NCBI RefSeq assembly: GCF_003814005.1
Contig: NZ_CP033898.1
Location: forward strand, 1,302,001 to 1,366,000
DNA length: 64,000 nucleotides
Direction: 5' to 3'
From: Corynebacterium pseudopelargi
Lineage (GTDB): Bacteria > Actinomycetota > Actinomycetes > Mycobacteriales > Mycobacteriaceae
Within the stretch, counting starts at the first letter, position 1. Each line of letters opens with the position of its first letter. Positions 1 through 19,578 of the stretch are shown in pieces. Both the position numbers and the translations under genes were made by a program. A model generated the notes under the pieces. The model was given only the letters and a program-made list of their open reading frames with translations. It was not told where the DNA came from and did not search any database.

Positions 1-4674
<4,674 letters not shown>

Positions 4675-4950
4675 AAATGAACAAAACAGTCCACAAAGGC
4701 TCGTGAAAAGCCCAAAACCTAGCAAAGCCACCACCAAAACAGTGGCAACCAAACCAAACGATGACAAAAAAATCATCAAAAACAAAACAGGGCAATCAGT
4801 GCACACGCATGGCCATCCTTGACGAGGACAAACAACCACACACACCAACCACCCTAAGTACTACCAATCACAATAACCGTGACAACAGCACCACAACCGG
4901 CACCACCAACACGACCATCATCATCAACAGCACAAAACATATAAAAAGTA

Positions 4951-4980
4951 TTGGCACACTATTGAGTTCTCAAACAACAC
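4951..4980 (-). promoter_or_regulatory. Conserved actinobacterial rRNA leader element
   Basis: The reverse strand reads GTGTTGTTTGAGAACTCAAT followed by AGTGTGCCAA. The core TTTGAGAACTCAATAGTGT is the element found in actinobacterial rRNA leaders, associated with antitermination and precursor processing. It lies about 280 bases before the 16S 5' end, between the promoter and the mature RNA. The 270 bases down to the 16S gene are A/C-rich on the plus strand and show no gene. Confidence 0.75.
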
Positions 4981-5013
4981 GCACACTCACCACAGTGAGT
5001 GCAACGGAAACAC

Positions 5014-5043
5014 AACCTAACACAGCAACGAACGCTGCGTCAA
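5014..5043 (-). promoter_or_regulatory. Likely rRNA operon promoter
   Basis: On the minus strand a TTGACG -35 hexamer (complement of 5038-5043) is followed after 18 bases by TAGGTT (complement of 5014-5019), which fits the corynebacterial TAnnnT -10 pattern. It lies upstream of the conserved leader element, as expected for an rrn promoter. Further upstream a perfect 7-bp hairpin (GCGACAC/GTGTCGC, 5086-5104) and a TGGATAGT motif could mark a second promoter. Start sites are not proven by sequence alone. Confidence 0.6.
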
Positions 5044-5143
5044 CACAGCATGAACAACTATCCACACCACGTGTTTCCCATCTCCGCGACACCAACCGTG
5101 TCGCAACGACCCCGATAAAACTACACACACCCCAACAAACACA

Positions 5144-5170
5144 CAAACCCGCAGCTCAACCGCGGGTTTG
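5144..5170 (-). terminator. Terminator downstream of tyrS
   Basis: CAAACCCGC at 5144-5152 pairs with GCGGGTTTG at 5162-5170 around a nine-base loop. It lies 30 bases past the tyrS stop, and the minus strand continues into a U-rich stretch. It separates the tyrS/arg transcription from the rRNA promoter. Confidence 0.7.
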
Positions 5171-5200
5171 AACGTCGAAAAGCTAAAACTAGCTATAGGG

Positions 5201-6460
5201 CTAGGAAGCGAAGTGTGCTCCAGCGAAGTTTTTCTTGCCCTTACGCAAGACCAACCAGGCACCGTGCAGCAGATCCTCATTGGATACCACCCAATCTTCA
5301 GACTCAATGCGCTGGTTATTCACATAGGCACCACCTTCTTTAATGGTGCGGCGCGCAGCTCCCTTGGAAGCAGCGAGATTGGACTCCACAAGCAGATCAA
5401 CAATCGAGGGGGTTGCATCGGCATCGAACTGCGCAATGGTGGTTTCTTGCAGCGAAGACGCAAGCGTCTGCTGGTCTAGATCTTCTAGCGAAGCGCGGCC
5501 AAAGAGTGCCTGAGCTGCAAGTTCAACAGCCTTTGTGGCGTCTTCACCATGTACAAGGTTGGTCATCTCCTGTGCAAGGCGACGCTGCGCTTCACGCAAG
5601 TGCGGGCGCTCGCTTAAAGCCTGCTCGTATTCGGCGATCTCCTCTTGGCTGAGGAAGGTAAACCAGCGCAGGTAGTCGATCACCACAGCATCGCCGGCGT
5701 TAATAAAGTACTGGTACCAGGAGTATGGGCTGGTCAGCTCCGGGTCTAGCCAGAGCTTGCCGCCACCGGTGGACTTGCCAAACTTCTGGCCATCGGCGTC
5801 GGTAACCAAAGGCACAGTAAGGCCATGGACCTTTTCGCCATCAACGCGACGGTTGAGATCAACGCCGGAGACGATATTGCCCCACTGATCACCACCACCG
5901 ATTTGCAGGGTCACGCCCTTATTGCGACGCAAGTGCACAAAGTCATTTGCCTGCAGCAGCATGTAGGAAAACTCGGTGTAGGAAATGCCATCGCTTTCCA
6001 GACGGCGCTTCACCGTATCGCGATCCAGCATGGTGTTGAGCGAGAAGTTCTTACCCACATCGCGCAAGAACTCAATCACATTCATCTGCGCAGTCCAGTC
6101 GGCATTATTTACCATCTCGGCGTTGCCGTCTTCGAAATCCACAAAGCGAGCAATCTGCGCTTTGATGCTCTCCATATTTTCCTCGACCTGCGCTTCGCTG
6201 AGCATGGAGCGCTCCCCCACGTCACGAGGATCACCGATCATGCCGGTAGCACCGCCGGCCAACGCCACAGGCTTATGCCCTGCCATCTGGAAACGCTTCA
6301 GCATAATCAGCGGCACAAGGTGGCCTGCATGCAGGGAAGATCCCGTGGGATCGAAACCGCAATACAGTGCGATTGGTTGCTCGGTGTGCTCACGCAACGC
6401 ATCCACATCGGTGGAATCGTTAATGAGGCCGCGCCACAGCAGTTCGTCGATGATATTCAA
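5201..6460 (-). CDS. tyrS: Tyrosyl-tRNA synthetase
   Basis: This 419-residue class I aminoacyl-tRNA synthetase charges tRNA-Tyr with tyrosine in the cytoplasm. The HIGH-type motif appears as HAGH at residues 44-47 inside the ATP/tyrosine-binding Rossmann fold ([15 protein letters not shown]). The KMSKS loop appears as KFGKS near residue 230. The C-terminal 70 residues form an S4 RNA-binding domain ([19 protein letters not shown]). The start is TTG: an AAAGGA ribosome site lies seven bases upstream, and the nearby ATG opens only a three-codon frame. It is last in the arg-trm112-tyrS run and has its own terminator at 5144-5170. Length and motifs are standard. Confidence 0.97.
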   Translation of the reverse strand: MNIIDELLWRGLINDSTDVDALREHTEQPIALYCGFDPTGSSLHAGHLVPLIMLKRFQMAGHKPVALAGGATGMIGDPRDVGERSMLSEAQVEENMESIKAQIARFVDFEDGNAEMVNNADWTAQMNVIEFLRDVGKNFSLNTMLDRDTVKRRLESDGISYTEFSYMLLQANDFVHLRRNKGVTLQIGGGDQWGNIVSGVDLNRRVDGEKVHGLTVPLVTDADGQKFGKSTGGGKLWLDPELTSPYSWYQYFINAGDAVVIDYLRWFTFLSQEEIAEYEQALSERPHLREAQRRLAQEMTNLVHGEDATKAVELAAQALFGRASLEDLDQQTLASSLQETTIAQFDADATPSIVDLLVESNLAASKGAARRTIKEGGAYVNNQRIESEDWVVSNEDLLHGAWLVLRKGKKNFAGAHFAS

Positions 6461-6513
6461 GGCATGTCCTTTTTAGTTAAGAAAATGTGTAGTGCTCACG
6501 GCGTTTCTAGCGC

Positions 6514-6693
6514 TTAGGCGCTTGAAGGCCAGGGTTGTGCTTGATCAATAAGCATGACCGGGATCCCGTCTTCGATGGGATAGGCGATGCCCAGACGGGG
6601 ATTTAGCAACACTGACTCTTGCTCGCGATACTCAAGCGGGCCGTGATCCTTCGGACAAACCAGGATTTCTAGCAACTCAGGATCAATACTCAT
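6514..6693 (-). CDS. Trm112-like small protein (UPF0434 family)
   Basis: A 59-residue protein beginning MSIDPELLEILVCPKD, the signature of the Trm112/UPF0434 family. Only one CP motif is visible, so a full zinc-binding cysteine set as in eukaryotic Trm112 is absent. In eukaryotes and archaea Trm112 activates methyltransferases; the role of the bacterial short form is not settled. The ATG at 6691-6693 is chosen over an upstream in-frame extension because the conserved family N-terminus starts there. It sits between argH and tyrS, the same place as in other corynebacteria. Confidence 0.8.
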   Translation of the reverse strand: MSIDPELLEILVCPKDHGPLEYREQESVLLNPRLGIAYPIEDGIPVMLIDQAQPWPSSA

Positions 6694-6744
6694 GGGTACA
6701 CAGCTTAGCTTTCGGGTTTGAAAAGATGGTGAAAGCACAGGCAA

Positions 6745-6789
6745 GGCCTCCAGATCCACCCCACAAGGGGGGTCGCAATCGTGGAGGCC
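6745..6789. repeat. Inverted repeat between argH and the Trm112-like gene
   Basis: GGCCTCCA at 6745-6752 pairs with TGGAGGCC at 6782-6789, with a second inner pairing ACCCC/GGGGT. It follows argH in the direction of transcription and could end or trim the arg transcript. No clear U-tract follows on the minus strand, so it may be a processing hairpin or weak terminator. Confidence 0.5.
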
Positions 6790-6864
6790 TATCATGCCAA
6801 TGCAACTCTGGCGGCAAGCACCTTTGGCTTGGTACGCAGTGCTTTGAGCCAGCAATAAGGGCAG

Positions 6865-8304
<1,440 letters not shown>

Positions 8305-9504
8305 TTACTGCGCCTCGCGGTCGCGCTTGTTGGCGATCTTGGAGGAAAGGCCGTGCAGCTCCACGAAGCCCTTTGCCAGGGTCTGGTCGAAGGTATCGCC
8401 GGTGTCGTAGGTAGCCAGGTTGAAGTCGTAGAGCGAGGAATCCGACTTGCGCCCATTCACGGTGATCTTGCCGGCGTGCAGCACCAGGCGGATATCGCCG
8501 GAGACGTGCTCCTGGGTGGATTCGATGAAGGCATCCAAGGAGCGCTTCAGCGGTGCGTACCAGAGGCCGTCGTAGACCTCCTCGGACCAGCGGGCGTCGA
8601 CAAGGCGCTTGTAGCGTGCAAGCTCTCGTTCAACGGTGACATCCTCGAGCGCCTCGTGGGCGGCAATCAGGGTCATAGCGCCCGGAGCCTCGTACACCTC
8701 GCGGGACTTGATGCCCACCAGGCGATCTTCGACCATATCCAGGCGGCCAACGCCCTGTGCGCCGGCGCGGCGATTGAGCTCTTCAATAGCCTCGAGCACG
8801 CTCACGCTGCGGCCGTCGATGGCCACTGGAACACCGGACTTGAAGGTGATGACCAACTCATCGGGTGCATTGCCCAAGCCCGGATCCTCGGTGTATGCGT
8901 ACAGATCCTTTGTGGGTGGGTTCCACAGATCTTCCAAGAAGCCGGTTTCTACCGCGCGTCCCCATACGTTTTGGTCGATGGAGAAAGGCGACTTCTTGGA
9001 CTGCTCGATGGGCAGGTTGATTTCTTCTGCGAAGGCGATGGCCTTGTCGCGAGTCCAGGCGTAATCACGCGCGGGTGCGATGATTTCCAGGTTCGGGTCC
9101 AGGTTGCGGAAGCCAACTTCGAAGCGAACCTGATCGTTGCCCTTACCGGTGCAGCCGTGGGAAATGTGGGTGCCACCGTGTTCTTGGGCAGCCTCCACGA
9201 GGTGCTTGACAATCAACGGACGAGAGATAGCAGAAACCAGCGGGTACTGCTTCATGTACATGCCGTTGGCCTTGATGGTAGGCAGGCAGTATTCCTCTGC
9301 GAACTCATCTTTGGCATCGATAACGATGGATTCCACTGCACCGCAATCAAGGGCGCGCTGGCGCACCGACTCCATATCCTCGCCACCTTGGCCAAGGTCG
9401 AGCGATACGGCAACGACCTCGCCGCCGGTCATTTTGGCCAAGTAGGGAATGGCAACGGAGGTATCAAGACCACCGGAATATGCGAGAACTACGCGGTTGC
9501 TCAT
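8305..9504 (-). CDS. argG: Argininosuccinate synthase
   Basis: A 399-residue enzyme joining citrulline and aspartate with ATP to form argininosuccinate. The N-terminal PP-loop AYSGGLDTS (residues 9-17) binds ATP, and the block [16 protein letters not shown] sequence (here [12 protein letters not shown]) is the substrate site. An AAGGAG ribosome site precedes the ATG by about 11 bases. It lies directly upstream of argH and 122 bases downstream of argR. That gap has only a weak CAGTG/CACTG pairing and no clear terminator, so argGH may be read through from argR or have a weak promoter of its own. Confidence 0.97.
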   Translation of the reverse strand: MSNRVVLAYSGGLDTSVAIPYLAKMTGGEVVAVSLDLGQGGEDMESVRQRALDCGAVESIVIDAKDEFAEEYCLPTIKANGMYMKQYPLVSAISRPLIVKHLVEAAQEHGGTHISHGCTGKGNDQVRFEVGFRNLDPNLEIIAPARDYAWTRDKAIAFAEEINLPIEQSKKSPFSIDQNVWGRAVETGFLEDLWNPPTKDLYAYTEDPGLGNAPDELVITFKSGVPVAIDGRSVSVLEAIEELNRRAGAQGVGRLDMVEDRLVGIKSREVYEAPGAMTLIAAHEALEDVTVERELARYKRLVDARWSEEVYDGLWYAPLKRSLDAFIESTQEHVSGDIRLVLHAGKITVNGRKSDSSLYDFNLATYDTGDTFDQTLAKGFVELHGLSSKIANKRDREAQ

Positions 9505-9626
9505 AAGAATGCTTGCTCCTTGAAAATATGTCTTAAGTGTTCAACATGGCTGATGCAGCCCTCAGTGTGCCTGAGCACTGCAGCCAAACCTGTGGGATGT
9601 ATCCACCTGCTCGTCGCAGTGGAAGT

Positions 9627-10142
9627 TTAGCGCTCGTGGTAGATATCTTGAGGCAACGCTTCAAATTCGCGCTGCGTCATTCGGGTGATGAGGTCTTTGC
9701 CGTTGAGTGGATCTCGAGCCAAGACAAATACTGTGTCGTCGCCGGCGATGGTGCCCACTACTTCTTCCATGCCCACCCGATCAATAAAGGAGGCAAGGAA
9801 AGGCGCGGCACCTGGTGGGGTGCGCAGCACCGCCATATTGGCTGAATGATCGATGGAAACGAGAAGCTCATCGAGCATCTTGCGCAGTTTTTCGCGTACA
9901 CCAGCCGTTTCGGCTAGGGAGACTTCCTCGGCTCCGATGACGTAGTAGCCGCGCCCGCCTTCCGGCCTGAACTTCCTTGCACCGAGCTCATCTAAGTCGC
10001 GCGAGAGCGTGCCCTGGGTGATTTGCACGCCTTTTTCTTCCAGCAGCTCCGAGAGCTCCATCTGGCTATGCACACGGTTTTGCTGCAGGATGTCAACGAT
10101 TAGGGTCTGGCGAACGGTACGCGTTATCGGGCTTCGAGGCAT
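9627..10142 (-). CDS. argR: Arginine repressor
   Basis: A 171-residue ArgR-family regulator. Residues 1-80 form the winged-helix DNA-binding domain ([19 protein letters not shown], then [15 protein letters not shown]). The C-terminal half is the arginine-binding hexamerisation domain, ending near [12 protein letters not shown], with the conserved GDD. It should repress the surrounding arg genes when arginine is plentiful. The probable operator lies before argC, and a palindrome lies 70 bases upstream of argR itself. The usual corynebacterial order argJBDFRGH is kept. Confidence 0.95.
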   Translation of the reverse strand: MPRSPITRTVRQTLIVDILQQNRVHSQMELSELLEEKGVQITQGTLSRDLDELGARKFRPEGGRGYYVIGAEEVSLAETAGVREKLRKMLDELLVSIDHSANMAVLRTPPGAAPFLASFIDRVGMEEVVGTIAGDDTVFVLARDPLNGKDLITRMTQREFEALPQDIYHER

Positions 10143-10210
10143 CGATTATCACTTTCTGCGACTCACAGGTGTATTTGGGTGAACACTCCACAGGATGTCT
10201 AAACAGGCGT

Positions 10211-10245
10211 TTGAATATTGGCGTTGGTTATTTCCAATATTTCAA
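10211..10245. promoter_or_regulatory. Palindrome upstream of argR, possible ArgR operator or hairpin
   Basis: TTGAATATTGG (10211-10221) is nearly the reverse complement of CCAATATTTCAA (10234-10245), with an 8-bp perfect core AATATTGG/CCAATATT around 12 bases. TGAAT/ATTCA-like half sites recall ARG boxes, so autoregulation of argR is plausible. It lies in the 149-base gap between argF and argR. Assignment to ArgR is inference. Confidence 0.4.
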
Positions 10246-10280
10246 TCCACCTTATTTTATTCTATTCCTCTAGAAATACA

Positions 10281-12440
<2,160 letters not shown>

Positions 12441-12444
<4 letters not shown>

Positions 12445-13415
12445 TGTTCTACTCCTTGCCCATCGTGTTCCCGGTACAAAGGCTCGGGAAGTTTGTGCAC
12501 ATTGTCATCGGAATCGCTAATGACCATGGTGCCGATGCCGCCGGAGGTAAGCAGCTCAAGTAGCACTGAGTGCGCTACTCGCCCATCGATCACGTGGGCT
12601 GCATCAACACCCGCCTCCACGGCATGAAGGCAGCTTTCCATTTTCGGGATCATGCCTGCATCCAGATCGCCAAGAATCTTGGCTAGATCGCCAACGCGAA
12701 TCATCGAGGCAAGGGAGCTGCGATCCGGCCAGTCGGTGTAGAGGCCTTCAACATTGGTCAACACAATCAGGCGCTCAGCCCCTAATGCGGCTGCGAGTGC
12801 CCCGGCTGCTGTGTCGGCGTTGATGTTGTACACTTCTCCGTCTTCACCAGGGGCGATGGTGGATACGACGGGGATGCGGCCTGCCTCGATAATGTCGTTA
12901 ATGGCGCTGGCATCCACATGGGTGATATTGCCAACCTGGCCAATATCCGTCATCTCACCGGCGACGTCGATCAGGCGCTTTTCTGCCCTAAACAGCCCCG
13001 CATCTTCGCCGGACATGCCAACGGCGTAGGGGCCGTGGGAGTTAATCAGCCCAACAAGATCCCTGCCTACCTGCCCGAACAAGACCATGCGCACCACGTC
13101 CATGACCTCGGGGGTGGTGACGCGGAATCCGCCTTTGAATTCCCCTTCGAGGCCTAGACGTTTGAGCATGGCTGAGATTTGCGGCCCGCCACCGTGGACG
13201 ACCACGGGTTTTGCTCCCACGGTGCGCAAGAACACCATATCAGCTGCGAATGCGGCCTTGAGATCTTCATCGACCATGGCGTTGCCACCGTATTTCACCA
13301 CAACGATCTTGTCGCGGAAGTGCTGGAGCCAGGGCAATGCCTCGGCCAACACATGGGCTCGCAATTGCGGGGTCAAGGTGGGCTCATTGCTTGGCGAATG
13401 TTCGCTTGTGCTCAT
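12441..13415 (-). CDS. argB: Acetylglutamate kinase
   Basis: A 324-residue amino-acid kinase phosphorylating N-acetylglutamate. The phosphate-binding [11 protein letters not shown] block lies near residue 38 and the substrate loop [10 protein letters not shown] near 72. The N-terminal extension of about 25 residues before the kinase core resembles arginine-inhibited hexameric forms, so arginine feedback inhibition is likely, as known for corynebacterial ArgB. It overlaps argD by four bases and follows argJ after 34 bases. Confidence 0.96.
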
Positions 13416-13449
13416 TGTGCTTATTCCTTACAGCGCTTTCAGCCTGATC

Positions 13450-14628
13450 CTAGGAGGAGTATGCGGAGTTGATTTCTACGTATGCGTGGCTGAGGTCAGT
13501 GGTGCGCACGAAGGCCTCGCCGGAGCCTCCGGTGCCGAGGTCCACGCGCACATCGATATCTGCTCCGCTTAAGTCAACGTCTCGTGCACCAGGCGCACCG
13601 GTGCTGCCAAGGCAAACGGGCTGATCATTAAACCAGACCGAAATATTATCTGGGTCCATGGCTGCATCGGCCATGCCCACTGCTGCAAGCACGCGACCCC
13701 AGTTGGGATCAGAACCAAACATGGCGCATTTAAAAAGATTGTCGCGGCCAATGGTGCGCGCCGCAGCAAGTGCTTGCGCATCGCTATCGGTACCGGTGAC
13801 GGTGATCCGCACACGCTTGGTCACGCCTTCAGCATCGGCTTGAAGCTGATTGGCAAGATCTGCACATGCCTCAAGCACTGCCTGTTCAAATTCCTCAACG
13901 CTTGGGCTAATCCCGGAGGCACCGTTGGCAAGCAGCAATACCGTGTCGTTGGTGGAGGTAGAGCCGTCTACATCGAGGGTATTGAAGGTCACTGCCACGG
14001 CCTTTGCCAAGGCTTGTTGTGCTACTTCTTGGCTTATCGACGCATCGGTGGTCAAACACACCAGCATGGTGGCAAGCGAAGGCGCCATCATGCCAACGCC
14101 TTTGCCCATGCCGCCTAAAACCCAACCCTCGCCTGCTACGAGCGTTTCTTTGCGTACCGTGTCGGTGGTCATGATGGCTGTGGCAGCATCGTGGCCTGCT
14201 GCTGTGGATGTTTCAAGCGCAGGTGCGGCTTGGTCGATGCCGCTGAGCAGGCGCTGCATGGGCAGCAATTCTCCAATAAGCCCCGTGGAGCATGCAGCGA
14301 TGCGTTCTGGCGCAATATCCAATGCTTCGGCGAGGTGTTGGACGCTCGCGGCGCAATCTTTATCACCTTGGACGCCATTGCAGGCATTGGCGTTGCCCGC
14401 GTTAAACAGCACCGCTTCTAGTTCGCCATCTGCAATGGCTTTTCGTGACCACTTCACCGGCGATGCCACCACTCGGTTGCGGGTAAAAACTCCGGCCGCG
14501 GTGTATTCGGGGCCGAGGTTTCGCACGATGGCTAGGTCGGTATTGCCTGAGGGCTTAATGCCTGCGGCAATGCCTACTGCAGCAAAACCTTCGGCTGCAG
14601 TCACACCGGTGGCGGTATCAGATGACAT
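13450..14628 (-). CDS. argJ: Glutamate N-acetyltransferase / ornithine acetyltransferase
   Basis: A 392-residue ArgJ enzyme that moves the acetyl group from N-acetylornithine to glutamate, making the arginine pathway cyclic. The self-cleavage site is in [15 protein letters not shown]: cleavage is expected before Thr187, which becomes the catalytic nucleophile of the beta chain. It lies between argC (58-base gap) and argB. No separate argA or argE is seen here, which fits a cyclic pathway. Confidence 0.96.
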   Translation of the reverse strand: MSSDTATGVTAAEGFAAVGIAAGIKPSGNTDLAIVRNLGPEYTAAGVFTRNRVVASPVKWSRKAIADGELEAVLFNAGNANACNGVQGDKDCAASVQHLAEALDIAPERIAACSTGLIGELLPMQRLLSGIDQAAPALETSTAAGHDAATAIMTTDTVRKETLVAGEGWVLGGMGKGVGMMAPSLATMLVCLTTDASISQEVAQQALAKAVAVTFNTLDVDGSTSTNDTVLLLANGASGISPSVEEFEQAVLEACADLANQLQADAEGVTKRVRITVTGTDSDAQALAAARTIGRDNLFKCAMFGSDPNWGRVLAAVGMADAAMDPDNISVWFNDQPVCLGSTGAPGARDVDLSGADIDVRVDLGTGGSGEAFVRTTDLSHAYVEINSAYSS

Positions 14629-14686
14629 GGATGCTCCTTGGAAAAAGAATGTGTAAAAGGTGCGGTACGCAAGTATCGGCGACTAT

Positions 14687-15754
14687 TTAGGGTGCTACTC
14701 CGGCGATGGCAAGCCCTGCGGTTTCTTCATACCCCAGACTAATATTCATGCACTGCACCGCTGCCCCTGCCGTGCCTTTGCAGAGATTATCAATGGCTGA
14801 TGTCAGCAGCACGGTGCCAGCTTTGTGGTCTACTTCTACCTGCACCTGGCATGCATTGGAGCCCACCACCGATTGGGTTTGGGGTTGCTGGCCGGGGGCG
14901 AGCAGGTGCACGAAGGGTTCATCGGCATAGGCTTGCTCATAGGCTGCGCGCACTGTTGCCTCATCCACGCCATCGGCAAGTGCTGCGGTGGCGGTGCTGA
15001 GGATGCCACGCGGCAACGGCGCAAGCACGGGAGTAAAGCTAAGGCGGATATTTTGGCCGCCTACTGCCTGAAGATTCTGCACGATTTCTGGGTTGTGGCG
15101 GTGCTTGCCTGCGGTGTTGTAGGCCTTAAGCGATCCCATGGTCTCTGATCCCAGCAGGCCCACAGATGCCTTCTTTCCACCACCGGATACACCGGTGATG
15201 GATACTAGGTTGATATGTGACTTGATCAGACCTTTGGCTACTGCTGGCCATATTGCCAAGGTGGCGCCGGTGGGAAAGCATCCAGGAATGGCGACTCGGT
15301 TGCTTGCGGCAATGGCCTGCCTTGCACCTGGCATCTCTGGGATGCCATAGGGCCAGGAGCCTGCGTAGGTGCCACCGTAGTATTCCTCCCAGTCTTCGGC
15401 GTTGCGCAGGCGGAAATCGGCAGCGCAGTCGATCACGAGGGTGTCTTCTGGGAGTTGTTCTGCGATCTTGGCGGAGTGACCGTGCGGCAGGCCGAGGAAT
15501 ACCACGTCGTGTTCGCGCAATTTATCAATATCGCTTGCTTCGATGGTGCGGTGGGCAAGCTGCGGCAGATGCGGCATGGCTTCTGCTACTGAAACTCCAG
15601 CAGAGCTGCCCGCCATGAGTGATCCGATACTGAGTTTGCCTTGGTGATACGCCGGGTGCTGCAGCAGGATCCTCAAGACTTCTCCCCCGGCGTAGCCGGT
15701 AGCACCTACCACTGCAACGTTGAGTGGTTGTTCGCTGGACTTCGAAGCATTCAT
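14687..15754 (-). CDS. argC: N-acetyl-gamma-glutamyl-phosphate reductase
   Basis: A protein of about 355 residues reducing N-acetylglutamyl phosphate with NADPH. The N-terminal dinucleotide motif is [12 protein letters not shown], and the catalytic cysteine is in [10 protein letters not shown]. The start is taken as the ATG at 15754 rather than the in-frame TTG two codons earlier: a TATAGT -10 element ends at 15763, so a transcript beginning at or next to this ATG would be leaderless. No ribosome site is seen before either codon. It is the first gene of the arginine block and carries the operator-like palindrome in its promoter. Confidence 0.95.
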   Translation of the reverse strand: MNASKSSEQPLNVAVVGATGYAGGEVLRILLQHPAYHQGKLSIGSLMAGSSAGVSVAEAMPHLPQLAHRTIEASDIDKLREHDVVFLGLPHGHSAKIAEQLPEDTLVIDCAADFRLRNAEDWEEYYGGTYAGSWPYGIPEMPGARQAIAASNRVAIPGCFPTGATLAIWPAVAKGLIKSHINLVSITGVSGGGKKASVGLLGSETMGSLKAYNTAGKHRHNPEIVQNLQAVGGQNIRLSFTPVLAPLPRGILSTATAALADGVDEATVRAAYEQAYADEPFVHLLAPGQQPQTQSVVGSNACQVQVEVDHKAGTVLLTSAIDNLCKGTAGAAVQCMNISLGYEETAGLAIAGVAP

Positions 15755-15762
15755 ACTCAAGA

Positions 15763-15791
15763 ACTATACACTTTATGCAGTCATAAACAAT
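15763..15791 (-). promoter_or_regulatory. argC promoter with ArgR-box-like palindrome
   Basis: On the minus strand TTGTTT (complement of 15785-15790) and TATAGT (complement of 15763-15768) are spaced by 16 bases. Between them lies the palindrome TTTATG-CAGT-CATAAA (15772-15787), with perfect 6-bp arms and A/T-rich flanks, resembling an ARG box. Repressor bound here would block polymerase. The predicted start site falls on the argC ATG. Confidence 0.6.
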
Positions 15792-15822
15792 TTATTTGCC
15801 TTTGGTGGCAGATTATGCAAAA

Positions 15823-15847
15823 CGCCCATGCCTGGAAAGCATGGGCG
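15823..15847 (-). terminator. pheT terminator
   Basis: CGCCCATGC (15823-15831) pairs with GCATGGGCG (15839-15847) around a seven-base loop, and the minus strand continues with TTTT. It lies 21 bases past the pheT stop and separates pheST from the arginine promoter. Confidence 0.85.
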
Positions 15848-15868
15848 AAACGCTAAGGCGTAGGCCTT

Positions 15869-18373
15869 TTAAGCACGCATTTGGGCACCGTGATCCTGCT
15901 TCGCACGTTCAGCAGCAGCCAAACGAGCCTCATTGCATTCTTCATCGGTTAGCGTGCGATCGGCAGCACGGAAGGACAAGGAAAACGCCAGCGACTTCTT
16001 CTCGGCGCCCAGGGATTCGGAACGGTAGACGTCGAAAAGCTCAACCTGCTCCAATAATTCACCAGCGCCGGCAACGATCGAGGCGCGAACCTCTTCTGCC
16101 GGGGTGGATTCATCGACCACCAAGGCCAAATCCTGGTGCAAGGCCGGGAAGCTCGAAAGCACCGGAGCCGGCAACACCGCATCAAAGGGCAATGCCGTGA
16201 CGTCCAGCTCCATCGCGCACGTGCGCGCAGGCAGATTCAGGCGCTCAAGCACCTGCGGGTGCAGCTCACCGGCGTAACCGACTACCTGATCGTCTACCAA
16301 CAACGCCGCACAACGGCCCGGGTGCCAAGGCAGCATCTCCGCATTGCGCACTTCCAGTTCCACCCCTCCGGCACGGGCAACGATGCGGGCCGATTCAATA
16401 GCGTCGCTAAAGCTATACGCACGCCCTTTGCCCCAAGGGCCACTGTACTGCTGCTCACCTGCACCAACCGTTGCAACGTGCAAAGGCTGATAAGGCAAGG
16501 AGGCCAAAAGCTGCTCTACGTCTTGCTCACTGGGGCGCGAGCGCACATCCAACATGGGCGAGGTGCCATCCCCGCGACGGAAGGCCACCTGCTGCAAACC
16601 GAACATCGCAACATCCGTGCGGCCGCGGGCAACATTGCGCCCCAAAGCCTCAAGCATGGAAGGCAGCAAGGTGGTAGCAAGCACTGCGTAGTCGCTATCC
16701 AGCGGGTTTTGCACCTTTACCGTCGCACGGCGCGGGTCTTCGCTATCAAGGCCCCACACATCAAAGGCATCATTGCGAATAAACGGTGTGGGAAGAATTT
16801 CTCCATAGCCGGAATACGCCAAGGCGTGCGCGATGGCGCGACGGCGACGCTGCGCAGGAGAAAGGCCGCGGCCAACAGCCGCCGGAGGCACGATCGAAGG
16901 AACAGATTCAAGCCCTTCGAGGCGCAATACCTCTTCAACCAAATCGGCTTGCTGGTCAAGATCAGGCCGCCAGGTGGGAGGCAACACACTAAGTTCATCG
17001 CCTTCGCGAGCCACCACGCAACCGACTTCTTGCAGGCGCGCAATCACCGTTTCTGGGCTATAGTCCACGCCGGCAACCTGGCTGGGGCGGCGAATGGACA
17101 TGCGAATTTCCGCCGGTGCCTCCGCTTTGCCTACCAGGGTGCGCTCGGGGCTCACACTGCCGCCTGCGATGTGGGTGAGCAAGGCGCAGGCTGCGTCGAG
17201 GGCGATTTCAATGATCGCCGGATCAACACCGCGTTCGAAGCGGCGCGATGCCTCGGAGCTGAGCTTGTGCCTGCGCGAGGTACGCGCGGTAGTGATGGGA
17301 TCCCAGTTCGCGGCCTCGAAGATCACGTCTGTGGTGTCGTCTTGGATCTCAGAGGAACTTCCACCCATGACACCGGCAAGCGACTGGATGCCGGAATCAT
17401 CGGCGATCACCACGTCTTCTTCATGCAGCTCACGATCCACGTGATCAAGGGTGGTGAGTTTCTCGCCTTTTTCAGCGCGGCGCACCACCAAGTTGCCCTG
17501 CACCAAGGAGGCATCAAAGGCGTGCATTGGTTGGCCAAGCAGGAACATCACATAGTTGGTCACATCGGTGGCGGCATTGACCGGGCGCTGGCCACACAGC
17601 AGTAGCTCACGCTGCAACCAGAAGGGCGATTCCTTCTTCGGGTCAATGCCGACCACCTTGCGCAAACCGAAGCGCCGCGCCTTGGTGTCTTCTTGCAGAT
17701 CAACGCTTAAAACTTCTCCCTCGGGCGCGGGGACCGAAGAGGTGTCAATGCCGGCTACGGCCAGATCCTCGGCCGGATCAGCAAAATCGAGTTGGAAGGC
17801 GCTGGCCAGCTCGCGGGTCAAGCCGCGAGCAGAAAGGGCATAACCACGATCGGGCGTGATGTTGACGTCAAAAACCGTATCGGCAAGGTCAAGGATCTCG
17901 CGTGCATCCTGGCCTGGCTCGCCTTCATCTAAGACGATGATGCCGGAGTTTTGCTTATCGCTTAAACCCAACTCAGCGGCCGAACAGATCATGCCGGCAG
18001 AGATTTGGCCATAGGTTTTACGCTCGGCAATGGCGAAGTTGCCCGGCAATACTGCACCGGGCAGGGAAACCACCACTAAGTCGCCTTCTTGGAAATTCCT
18101 GGCACCGCAGACGATTGATTGCAGCTCTCCGCTGCCATTTGCTTGGCCAACATTGACGTGGCAGTGGCGAATCGGCTTTTTAAAGCCCTCGAGTTCCACA
18201 ATCTTTTCTACCCGGCCAACCACCAAAGAGCCGGTGGTTTCTGGGATGGGCGCATAGCCTTCAGTTTCGAAACCCACGCGAACATAGCCGGCGTCGAGTT
18301 CTTCTGAGGACACAGACCAGCCGGGGTTGGTGTGAGCAAGCAGCCGGGTGACCCAGTGTTGAGAGATCAGCAT
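15869..18373 (-). CDS. pheT: Phenylalanyl-tRNA synthetase beta subunit
   Basis: An 834-residue beta subunit of the alpha2-beta2 enzyme. The order of domains is the N-terminal tRNA-binding EMAP-like fold (residues 40-150, VGRVEKIVELEGFKKPIRHCHVN), the B3/B4 editing domain (about 210-400, which removes mischarged Tyr), B5 (about 410-480) and the C-terminal FDX-ACB anticodon-binding domain (last 95 residues). It begins 99 bases after pheS and ends at a strong terminator. Length is typical for actinobacteria. Confidence 0.97.
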   Translation of the reverse strand: MLISQHWVTRLLAHTNPGWSVSSEELDAGYVRVGFETEGYAPIPETTGSLVVGRVEKIVELEGFKKPIRHCHVNVGQANGSGELQSIVCGARNFQEGDLVVVSLPGAVLPGNFAIAERKTYGQISAGMICSAAELGLSDKQNSGIIVLDEGEPGQDAREILDLADTVFDVNITPDRGYALSARGLTRELASAFQLDFADPAEDLAVAGIDTSSVPAPEGEVLSVDLQEDTKARRFGLRKVVGIDPKKESPFWLQRELLLCGQRPVNAATDVTNYVMFLLGQPMHAFDASLVQGNLVVRRAEKGEKLTTLDHVDRELHEEDVVIADDSGIQSLAGVMGGSSSEIQDDTTDVIFEAANWDPITTARTSRRHKLSSEASRRFERGVDPAIIEIALDAACALLTHIAGGSVSPERTLVGKAEAPAEIRMSIRRPSQVAGVDYSPETVIARLQEVGCVVAREGDELSVLPPTWRPDLDQQADLVEEVLRLEGLESVPSIVPPAAVGRGLSPAQRRRRAIAHALAYSGYGEILPTPFIRNDAFDVWGLDSEDPRRATVKVQNPLDSDYAVLATTLLPSMLEALGRNVARGRTDVAMFGLQQVAFRRGDGTSPMLDVRSRPSEQDVEQLLASLPYQPLHVATVGAGEQQYSGPWGKGRAYSFSDAIESARIVARAGGVELEVRNAEMLPWHPGRCAALLVDDQVVGYAGELHPQVLERLNLPARTCAMELDVTALPFDAVLPAPVLSSFPALHQDLALVVDESTPAEEVRASIVAGAGELLEQVELFDVYRSESLGAEKKSLAFSLSFRAADRTLTDEECNEARLAAAERAKQDHGAQMRA

Positions 18374-18472
18374 GGAGCAGTTCTTCCTTTAATCGTCTTT
18401 TTGTGTACTTCAGCGATCATTGCTCTTCGGTGGCCTGTATCGCTTCTCAATCTTGAGCCACCGCGACGGCGT

Positions 18473-19516
<1,044 letters not shown>

Positions 19517-19578
19517 TTAGACCCTTCACGTTGGTGTTTCGAGGCAATCAACCCCGCCATCATACCTTGCTGTGGCAC

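Noticed and set aside
8353..9630. 425-codon plus-strand ORF opposite argG
   Set aside because: Shadow frame of argG, which has all catalytic motifs.
16136..17605. 489-codon plus-strand ORF opposite pheT
   Set aside because: Shadow of pheT; Arg/His-rich composition and no recognisable domain.
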